This document shows, piece by piece, positions 23,860 to 29,330 of a DNA stretch of 29,330 nt (the first letter of the stretch is position 1; each line of letters starts with the position of its first letter). A program made the translations under genes and the position numbers. The DNA lies in assembly GCA_041797745.1 (NCBI GenBank), contig JBHBZU010000012.1, positions 1-29,330 of the forward strand, given 5' to 3'. Under the pieces are notes generated by a model that was not told the DNA's origin, searched no databases, and saw only the letters and a list, made by a program, of their open reading frames with translations. The stretch comes from UBA3871 sp041797745. Lineage in GTDB: Bacteria; Bacillota; Clostridia; Peptostreptococcales; Anaerovoracaceae.

Positions 23860-25005
23860 TTAATTTGAAAAAAGCTCTTTCAGAACGTCTGAAAACTTCT
23901 TTTTATTATTGTAACATTCTCCGTCAACTTCCTTGTTCATTGCTTCAATAGCCTTTTTCTGCTTTGAATTTAATTTTGTAGGAACCTCGATGTTTACCGT
24001 TACGAATAAATCTCCCATTCGCCCTGTTCTTGTGGATACAATGCCCTTTCCTTTCAGTCGGAAAGTAGTTCCCGGTTGTGTCCCTGCCGGAACCTTATAT
24101 TTAACCTTTTCACTGACGGTAGGAACAATAATTTCATCTCCCAATGCCGCTTGAGCAAAGGTGATAGGTATCTCTAAATAAAGGTCGTTTCCTCTTCTGT
24201 CAAAAATCTTGTGTGGTTTTACGGATATGACAATATAAAGGTCCCCTGCCGGTCCGCCATTTGTACCGGGACCGCCTTGACCTCTTAAGGAAATAACAGA
24301 GTCGTTATCAACACCTGCCGGAATATCAACAGATATGGTAACCTCTTTCTTTATCTTGCCAAGACCTCCACATTTAGAGCAAGGAGTTTCGATAATTTCA
24401 CCGGTACCCTTACAATGCTCACATGGAGCACTGCTTCTGAAAGCCCCAAATGGCGTCCTTTGTGTAGTAGTCACCTGACCGGTACCGCCACAATAAGAAC
24501 AGGTCTTTTTAGACGTTCCCGAAGCAGCTCCGCTGCCCTTGCAATCTTCACACTGTACATACTTATTCAGTTTAATCTTCTTCTTGACGCCAAAGGCTGC
24601 TTCTTCAAAAGTAATTTCGATAGCCTTTTGGAGATCTTTTCCTTTCATCGGTCCGTTTCGTCTGCGGGCACCACCGCCACCACCGAACATTCCGCCAAAA
24701 AGGTCACCAAAGATATCTTCAAAGCCACCGAAGCCTGCACCGTTTCCAAAGCCTCCAAATCCTGCGGCAGACGGATCTACTCCGGCAAAGCCGAAACGAT
24801 CGTACTTGTCCTTTTTTTCCGGATCCGACAGAATACTGTAAGCTTCATTAACTTCTTTGAATTTTTCTTCGGCTTCCTTATCCCCCGGGTTTCTGTCCGG
24901 ATGATACTTCATAGCCATCTTACGAAAGGCTTTTTTTATTTCATCTTCAGAAGCACCCTTTTGCAGACCAAGGACTTCATAATAATCTCTCTTATTATCT
25001 GCCAT
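23860..25005 (-). CDS. dnaJ: Chaperone protein DnaJ
   Basis: This 381-residue type I DnaJ is the co-chaperone that stimulates DnaK ATPase and delivers unfolded clients. The J domain carries HPD at residues 35-37. A Gly/Phe-rich linker (about 75-110) is followed by four CxxCxGxG zinc repeats (CEDCKGSG, CSYCGGTG, CEHCKGTG, CSKCGGLG) and the C-terminal client-binding domains. Length and order are those of the family. The ATG has GAGG nine bases upstream, immediately after a strong hairpin that sits between dnaK and dnaJ. It is the last gene of the operon. Confidence 0.98.
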   Translation of the reverse strand: MADNKRDYYEVLGLQKGASEDEIKKAFRKMAMKYHPDRNPGDKEAEEKFKEVNEAYSILSDPEKKDKYDRFGFAGVDPSAAGFGGFGNGAGFGGFEDIFGDLFGGMFGGGGGARRRNGPMKGKDLQKAIEITFEEAAFGVKKKIKLNKYVQCEDCKGSGAASGTSKKTCSYCGGTGQVTTTQRTPFGAFRSSAPCEHCKGTGEIIETPCSKCGGLGKIKKEVTISVDIPAGVDNDSVISLRGQGGPGTNGGPAGDLYIVISVKPHKIFDRRGNDLYLEIPITFAQAALGDEIIVPTVSEKVKYKVPAGTQPGTTFRLKGKGIVSTRTGRMGDLFVTVNIEVPTKLNSKQKKAIEAMNKEVDGECYNNKKKFSDVLKELFSN

Positions 25006-25019
25006 TGTTTATACCTCGT

Positions 25020-25048
25020 AATCCCCCATTGTTTTGCAATGGGGGATT
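25020..25048. repeat. Perfect 12-bp hairpin between dnaK and dnaJ
   Basis: AATCCCCCATTG at 25020-25031 and CAATGGGGGATT at 25037-25048 form an exact 12-bp stem with a five-base loop. On the minus strand, the direction of the operon, no T run follows; the sequence continues into the dnaJ ribosome binding site. It is therefore more likely an mRNA processing or stability element, or a weak attenuator, than a terminator. Confidence 0.8.
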
Positions 25049-25073
25049 AATAAAATCTTTTATGTTTTCTAAC

Positions 25074-26942
25074 TTACTTATCTTCGTCTACCACTTCGAA
25101 ATCAGCATCGACTACATTTTCAGGCTGGGAAGCTTCTCCCTCAGGAGCCGCGCCGGAAGCTGCCTGTGGGCCTGCACCCATACCGCTTTCCGCTGCCTGT
25201 GCAGCCTGAGCCTTTTCATAAATCTTTGCAGAAATAGTGTGGAACTCTTCTGTAAGCTTTTCTGTCTTTTCCTTGATTTCTTCAATGTTGGTGCCTGCAA
25301 GAGCTGCTGTCAGCTCATCCTTTGCACCGTTAATCTTGGACTTTTCCTCCTCTGAAAGTGTACCCTCAATCTCCTTGAGTGCCTTTTCAGTCTCATAAAC
25401 AAGAGTTTCACCCTGATTTCTCACTGTAGCTTCTTCTTTATTTTTCTTATCTTCTTCAGCATACTTTTCAGCTTCCTTTACCTTAGCTTCGATTTCTTCG
25501 TCTGAAAGCTTTGTGGAAGAGGTTATGGTGATGTTCTGGCTCTTGCCTGTTCCCAAATCTTTAGCTGATACATTTACGATACCGTTGGCGTCAATGTCAA
25601 AAGTAACCTCAATCTGTGGGATGCCGCGAGGTGCAGGTGGAATACCTGTGAGCTGGAAGCGTCCCAAAGTAATATTTCCTGCTGCCATTTCTCTTTCGCC
25701 CTGCATTACGTGAATGTCTACTGCGGACTGATTGTCGGCTGCTGTGGAGAATACCTGACTCTTCTTTGTAGGAATAGTGGTATTTCTTTCAATAAGCTTT
25801 GTAGCTACGCCACCAAGAGTTTCGATGGAAAGTGAAAGAGGTGTTACGTCCAAAAGTAATACGTCGTTTACCTCACCTGTAAGTACACCTGCCTGAATAG
25901 CAGCACCTACAGATACACATTCGTCAGGGTTGATTCCCTTGAAAGGATCCTTACCTGTTACTCTCTTAACCGCTTCCTGAACCGCAGGAATACGAGTAGA
26001 ACCTCCAACCAAGATAACCTTAGCGATGTCTGAATTGGTAACGCCTGCATCGGTCATTGCCTTTTTCATCGGCTCGATAGTTCTTTCAACAAGGTTGCTT
26101 GTCAACTGGTCGAACTTCGCTCTTGTAATGTCCATATTCATATGGAGCGGACCTGCTTCATTTACTGTAATGAACGGAAGATTTACATTTGTGGTCTGTG
26201 CGGAGGAAAGCTCTTTTTTAGCCTTTTCAGCTGCTTCCTTAAGTCTCTGCATAGCCATGCTGTCTTTCTTGAGGTCAACACCGTTTTCTTTTTCAAAAGA
26301 CTCTGTCATGAAGTTTAAGATTGCCTCGTCAAAGTCATCACCGCCCAGCTTAGTGTCACCGTTTGTTGAAAGTACTTCGAATACCCCGTCACCCAGTTCG
26401 AGAATGGATACGTCGAATGTACCGCCTCCAAGGTCGTATACTAAAATTTTGTGGGAGGCTTCATCCTTATCAAGGCCGTATGCCAATGAAGCGGCTGTCG
26501 GTTCGTTGATGATTCTTTTTACATCAAGACCTGCAATCTTACCGGCATCCTTTGTTGCCTGCTTCTGAGAGTCGGAGAAATAAGCAGGAACTGTAATTAC
26601 AGCCTCTGTTACCTTTTCTCCTAAATAGCTTTCTGCATCCGCTTTCAGCTTTCCGAGAATCATAGCTGAAATATCCTGTGGAGTATACTTCTTGCCGTCA
26701 ATATCAACTGTATAGCCGGTACCCATATGTCTCTTAATGGAGGCAATGGTTCTGTCCGGATTTGTGATTGCCTGACGTTTAGCCGTTTCCCCTACAAGCT
26801 TTTCTCCATTTTTTGTAAATCCTACTACAGAGGGAGTAGTTCTGTTACCCTCTGCATTTGCAATAACTACCGGTTCTCCGCCCTCAAGTACGGATACACA
26901 GCTGTTAGTTGTTCCTAAGTCAATTCCTATTACTTTTCCCAT
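25074..26942 (-). CDS. dnaK: Chaperone protein DnaK (Hsp70)
   Basis: This 622-residue Hsp70 has the ATPase motifs GIDLGTTNSCVSV at the N-terminus, DLGGGTFDVS in the phosphate-2 region and VGGSTRIPAVQ in the adenosine region. The substrate-binding domain includes LLLDVTPLSLSIET and the helical lid; the C-terminus ends in an acidic DADFEVVDEDK-like tail typical of bacterial DnaK. A longer open frame begins 31 codons upstream, but the MGKVIGIDLG start has AAAGGA seven bases upstream and matches the conserved family start. It works with GrpE, encoded just upstream, and DnaJ, downstream. Confidence 0.98.
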   Translation of the reverse strand: MGKVIGIDLGTTNSCVSVLEGGEPVVIANAEGNRTTPSVVGFTKNGEKLVGETAKRQAITNPDRTIASIKRHMGTGYTVDIDGKKYTPQDISAMILGKLKADAESYLGEKVTEAVITVPAYFSDSQKQATKDAGKIAGLDVKRIINEPTAASLAYGLDKDEASHKILVYDLGGGTFDVSILELGDGVFEVLSTNGDTKLGGDDFDEAILNFMTESFEKENGVDLKKDSMAMQRLKEAAEKAKKELSSAQTTNVNLPFITVNEAGPLHMNMDITRAKFDQLTSNLVERTIEPMKKAMTDAGVTNSDIAKVILVGGSTRIPAVQEAVKRVTGKDPFKGINPDECVSVGAAIQAGVLTGEVNDVLLLDVTPLSLSIETLGGVATKLIERNTTIPTKKSQVFSTAADNQSAVDIHVMQGEREMAAGNITLGRFQLTGIPPAPRGIPQIEVTFDIDANGIVNVSAKDLGTGKSQNITITSSTKLSDEEIEAKVKEAEKYAEEDKKNKEEATVRNQGETLVYETEKALKEIEGTLSEEEKSKINGAKDELTAALAGTNIEEIKEKTEKLTEEFHTISAKIYEKAQAAQAAESGMGAGPQAASGAAPEGEASQPENVVDADFEVVDEDK

Positions 26943-27024
26943 TTTAATTCCTTTCTGAAAATATATTCTTTGTTTCTTACTTTGTTTACGATAGTTGTTA
27001 AAAGGTTGTTCTACTATACCCCCC

Positions 27025-27609
27025 TTAGTTCGCAACCTTTACCATGGATGGTCTGATTACCTTTCCGTTTAATGTATATCCCTTTTGGAGAACGGCACTT
27101 ACTTTGCCACTTTCATACTCGTCAGTGTCCTCCATCATAACAGCATTGTGGAAGTTCGGATCAAAATCTTCACCGATAGAAATAATTTCTTCAACGGCAT
27201 TTTTGTTCATTACCTCCAAAAGCTGTTTGAGAATCATTCTCATACCCTCTGCAAAGCTCTCTCCGGCACCCATAGCCTCACTTTGATCAAGAGCTCTTTC
27301 AAAGTTATCTATTACATCTAAAAGCTGTATCGCAATTTTTTCATTTGCGTAAGCATAAATGTCACTTTTTTCCTTTTCGGTTCTTCTTCTGTAATTTTGA
27401 AAATCTGCCATCAGCCTTACATACTTTTGGTCATTGCTTTCTTCCTGCTGAATTTCTTCTGAAGAATCCGCTTCTTCTTTCATCTCTTCCTTTTCCTGCT
27501 CCTGCTCTTCAACCTGTGGCTCTGCTGTCTGCTCTTCTTCCGGTTTAACAGGCTGTTTTTCTTCCTCTTGAGATGTTTTTTTTATGTTTTGGGCTTTATT
27601 CTTCGCCAT
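27025..27609 (-). CDS. grpE: Nucleotide exchange factor GrpE
   Basis: This 194-residue GrpE releases ADP from DnaK. The first 65 residues are a disordered, highly charged tail of glutamate, lysine and glutamine. Then follow the long dimer helix (YVRLMADFQNYRRRTEKEK), and the C-terminal beta domain with FDPNFHNAVM and the VSAVLQKGYTLNGKVIRPSMVKV motif. GGAGG lies eight bases before the ATG. The start overlaps the end of hrcA by 14 bases, so the two genes are translationally coupled. Confidence 0.97.
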   Translation of the reverse strand: MAKNKAQNIKKTSQEEEKQPVKPEEEQTAEPQVEEQEQEKEEMKEEADSSEEIQQEESNDQKYVRLMADFQNYRRRTEKEKSDIYAYANEKIAIQLLDVIDNFERALDQSEAMGAGESFAEGMRMILKQLLEVMNKNAVEEIISIGEDFDPNFHNAVMMEDTDEYESGKVSAVLQKGYTLNGKVIRPSMVKVAN

Positions 27610-28645
27610 TCTTATCTCCTCCGTTTAATTTGAATGTATTATTCAGATTTTCAGTCAGATAATTTATGACTGATGTAACTTCACCATATTTCATACGAGT
27701 AGGGCCTATAACTCCTATCTTACCGACCAGCTTGCCGTCCACCTCATAGGAGGCGGTAATAAGACTGCAATCAGGTAATATATCTTCCGTATTTTCATTT
27801 CCTATGGTGATAATCATACCTTTATCTCTGTTAACTAAAACCTTAGTCAAATCCTCTTTATGATCGAGCATTTGCATGAAAGTCTTAGCCTTATCTATAT
27901 CGTTATATTCAGGAATGGAGAATATGTTTGTAAGTCCCTCCATATACAAGTTTACATCCAGCATGCTTTCCAAGGTTTTGAGGAAGTTCGGCATAATGTT
28001 TTGAGCCAGTCCGCTCATAGCACTCATGTCCACTTCCAAGTTCTTTATGATGTCTATTTTTAATGCTTCACTTATGGTCTTTCCCTTGAAGCTGTAAGTC
28101 AGACTCTTGGAGAGAAGCTCAAGCCCCTCTTCCGTATATGGAATCCCCAGTTTTAAGGCTGTGTTAATAACCCTGCCGCTTTCGGCTACAATCATAAGAA
28201 CCACCGAATACTCATCCACAGGCAAGATATTTATATATTTAAGTACATCTTCATCCTGCCTTGGAGTAATGGCAAAACTCGTAAGATTTGTGATTTCGGA
28301 AAGCAGACTTGCCGCTTTCTTTATGGTTTTATCAAATTCATTTATATCATCATTTAACTTATCCGCAATGATTTGTTTATCTTCCTCAGGCAAATCATAT
28401 TTAGGCATGAGACCGTCTACATAAAGCCTGTAAGCCTTATCGCTTGGAACTCTTCCTGCGGAAGTGTGAGGATGAGTCAAGTATCCCATATCTTCCAAAT
28501 CCGACATCTCATTTCTGATAGTCGCAGGGCTAAGACCCATATCGTATTTCTTGGAGAGTGTTCTTGAACCTACCGGCTCGCCTGTGTTGATAAAATCTGA
28601 AATAATAGCCTGCAATATACGAAGTTGTCTTTCACTGATATCCAT
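27596..28645 (-). CDS. hrcA: Heat-inducible transcription repressor HrcA
   Basis: This 349-residue protein is HrcA, the repressor that binds CIRCE and is kept active by GroE chaperonin. The N-terminal winged helix is seen in RQLRILQAIISDFINTGEPVGSRTL and LSPATIRNEMSDLEDMGYL; the C-terminal domain includes GVIGPTRMKYGEV. A longer frame starts 14 codons upstream, within the CIRCE-proximal leader, but GGAGAG lies seven bases before the chosen ATG and the protein then begins as in the family. It leads the hrcA-grpE-dnaK-dnaJ operon and is autoregulated by the CIRCE upstream. Confidence 0.97.
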   Translation of the reverse strand: MDISERQLRILQAIISDFINTGEPVGSRTLSKKYDMGLSPATIRNEMSDLEDMGYLTHPHTSAGRVPSDKAYRLYVDGLMPKYDLPEEDKQIIADKLNDDINEFDKTIKKAASLLSEITNLTSFAITPRQDEDVLKYINILPVDEYSVVLMIVAESGRVINTALKLGIPYTEEGLELLSKSLTYSFKGKTISEALKIDIIKNLEVDMSAMSGLAQNIMPNFLKTLESMLDVNLYMEGLTNIFSIPEYNDIDKAKTFMQMLDHKEDLTKVLVNRDKGMIITIGNENTEDILPDCSLITASYEVDGKLVGKIGVIGPTRMKYGEVTSVINYLTENLNNTFKLNGGDKNGEE

Positions 28646-28673
28646 CCTGCCTCTCTCCTTTTCTTTTTCTTTG

Positions 28674-28700
28674 TTAGCACTCACCATGTTTGAGTGCTAA
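28674..28700 (-). promoter_or_regulatory. CIRCE element (HrcA operator)
   Basis: TTAGCACTC at 28674-28682 and GAGTGCTAA at 28692-28700 are separated by nine bases, an exact match to the CIRCE consensus. It lies in the hrcA leader, just downstream of the promoter, and should place the whole chaperone operon under HrcA repression. Confidence 0.98.
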
Positions 28701-28711
28701 CTGTCATTATT

Positions 28712-28740
28712 AATATACCCTCACGGATAAGAAATGTCAA
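28712..28740 (-). promoter_or_regulatory. Sigma-A promoter of the hrcA operon
   Basis: On the minus strand TTGACA (28740-28735) and TATATT (28717-28712) are exactly 17 bases apart. The predicted transcription start falls about five bases before the CIRCE element. Confidence 0.9.
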
Positions 28741-28776
28741 CATATTTTTTAATTATTATTTTGTATTATGCCTAAA

Positions 28777-29330
28777 TTATGCTAAAGTGTTTTCTTTTGA
28801 CGGAAAAACCTTATGCCAAAGGAACATAATGCCCTTGTCCATCATATCAAACACCCAATCGTAAGCCTTGGCAATCGGCGGTAATGAAAATACAAATACG
28901 CATAGGGAGGCAAAGCCGAAGATACATATATAATATATAGCTTGATTAGAATAAGGCAGACCATAATCTTTAACAATGTATCTTACAAACAAGTGGAAGA
29001 TGTATATAGGCATGGTGTTCATACCCACATATGTTAAATAGGTTTTCTTATCAGGAATGATGTTAATCATCAATACTATCCAAGCACATGCCAAAACGTA
29101 AATTAAAATTCTCATGAGTATATCCATCCACCATTCAATTCCAATTTCAGCAGCAGAAGTTTTCAATAAATAAAAACCTACCGGAAGCTGTAATTTAAAC
29201 GCTAAAAGATAGGAAATCCCAAGTAGAACTGTTCCAAGAACGGCAGATTGCCAGCCCTTGAGTTTTTGTAAACTTTCCAGCCTTTCTCTTGAACAATAAT
29301 AGCCCAAAAGGAAGAACGGGAAGTAAGAAA
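28777..29330 (-). CDS. Membrane acyltransferase (acyltransferase 3 type), C-terminal part
   Basis: The visible 184 or so residues are the C-terminal part of an acyltransferase-3-like membrane protein, which O-acetylates sugars or other cell-surface groups. The frame is open to the right edge: codons before the first start-like codon still read YFPFFLLGYYCS, a block common in these enzymes. Four to five membrane helices follow, with IPDKKTYLTYVGMNTMPIYIFHLFVRY, which is typical of the fucose-4-O-acetylase-like branch (TPIYLLH-like motif). The catalytic histidine expected near the N-terminus is outside the window. It is 37 bases upstream of the hrcA -35 in the opposite sense of that promoter's flow, so it is not part of the heat-shock operon. 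Confidence 0.8.
   Translation of the reverse strand, partial: SYFPFFLLGYYCSRERLESLQKLKGWQSAVLGTVLLGISYLLAFKLQLPVGFYLLKTSAAEIGIEWWMDILMRILIYVLACAWIVLMINIIPDKKTYLTYVGMNTMPIYIFHLFVRYIVKDYGLPYSNQAIYYICIFGFASLCVFVFSLPPIAKAYDWVFDMMDKGIMFLWHKVFPSKENTLA

Noticed and set aside
24415..25050. A 211-codon open frame on the plus strand
   Set aside because: It is antisense to dnaJ, shows no recognisable domain, and has no ribosome binding site.
26026..26568. A 180-codon open frame on the plus strand
   Set aside because: It is antisense to the conserved ATPase domain of dnaK and shows serine-rich shadow composition.
1..29330. CRISPR arrays, tRNA or rRNA genes, prophage genes, or defence islands
   Set aside because: No regularly spaced repeats, no cloverleaf-like or rRNA sequence and no phage structural genes were seen; the dynamin-like and HerA-like genes alone do not make a defence system.

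Overview
The window reads as chromosomal DNA of a low-GC anaerobic member of the Clostridia (Eubacteriales). Supporting this are an hrcA-grpE-dnaK-dnaJ operon under a perfect CIRCE element, an acyl-CoA dehydrogenase/EtfB/ferredoxin-EtfA operon behind a clostridial-type Rex site, strong Shine-Dalgarno sequences, and sigma-A promoters close to the TTGACA-17-TATAAT pattern. Genus is not claimed. Nearly all genes are on the minus strand; the one intact plus-strand gene is the HerA-like ATPase at 2141-3817.

Region 1-5.6 kb holds the start of an unidentified protein, a DUF2156-GNAT fusion, the HerA-like (DUF853) ATPase with its own consensus promoter, a cluster of inverted repeats, a decayed IS3-type transposase fragment with two in-frame stops, the Maf nucleotide pyrophosphatase, and a small winged-helix remnant. 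This is the only part that looks like genome scrap.

Region 5.6-10.2 kb holds a seven-helix membrane protein preceded by a perfect 15-bp palindrome, then a two-gene pair of a radical SAM protein and its DUF4130 partner (TIGR03916/TIGR03915 types, predicted DNA repair or modification, biochemically obscure). A LexA/DinR-like box overlaps the -35 of that pair's promoter, which suggests SOS control. A solitary dynamin-like GTPase follows.

Region 10.4-13.9 kb is an acd-etfB-etfA operon. EtfA carries two N-terminal [4Fe-4S] motifs, and gene order matches the electron-bifurcating caffeyl-CoA reductase complex (carCDE) of Acetobacterium woodii. A near-consensus Rex operator lies just after the predicted transcription start, and a GC-rich terminator closes the operon.

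Region 14.0-16.4 kb is a tight run of five small genes: SseB-like, small HTH-like, YlmH-like S4 protein, cupin and YgjP-like metalloprotein. Region 16.4-20.0 kb is a three-gene signalling module: a 7TM sensor-like protein without a recognisable ATPase domain, a HisKA_3-type kinase and a NarL/LuxR response regulator. Region 20.25-23.6 kb is one very large chemoreceptor with dCache, PAS and many HAMP-like repeats.

Region 23.8-28.75 kb is the heat-shock operon, with a 12-bp hairpin between dnaK and dnaJ. The window ends inside a membrane acyltransferase.

The best leads are the LexA-like site on the radical SAM/DUF4130 pair, the Rex site on the bifurcating-type Etf operon, the palindrome before the seven-helix membrane protein, and the split sensor module. 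All functions are inferred from sequence motifs read by eye; no searches were run.
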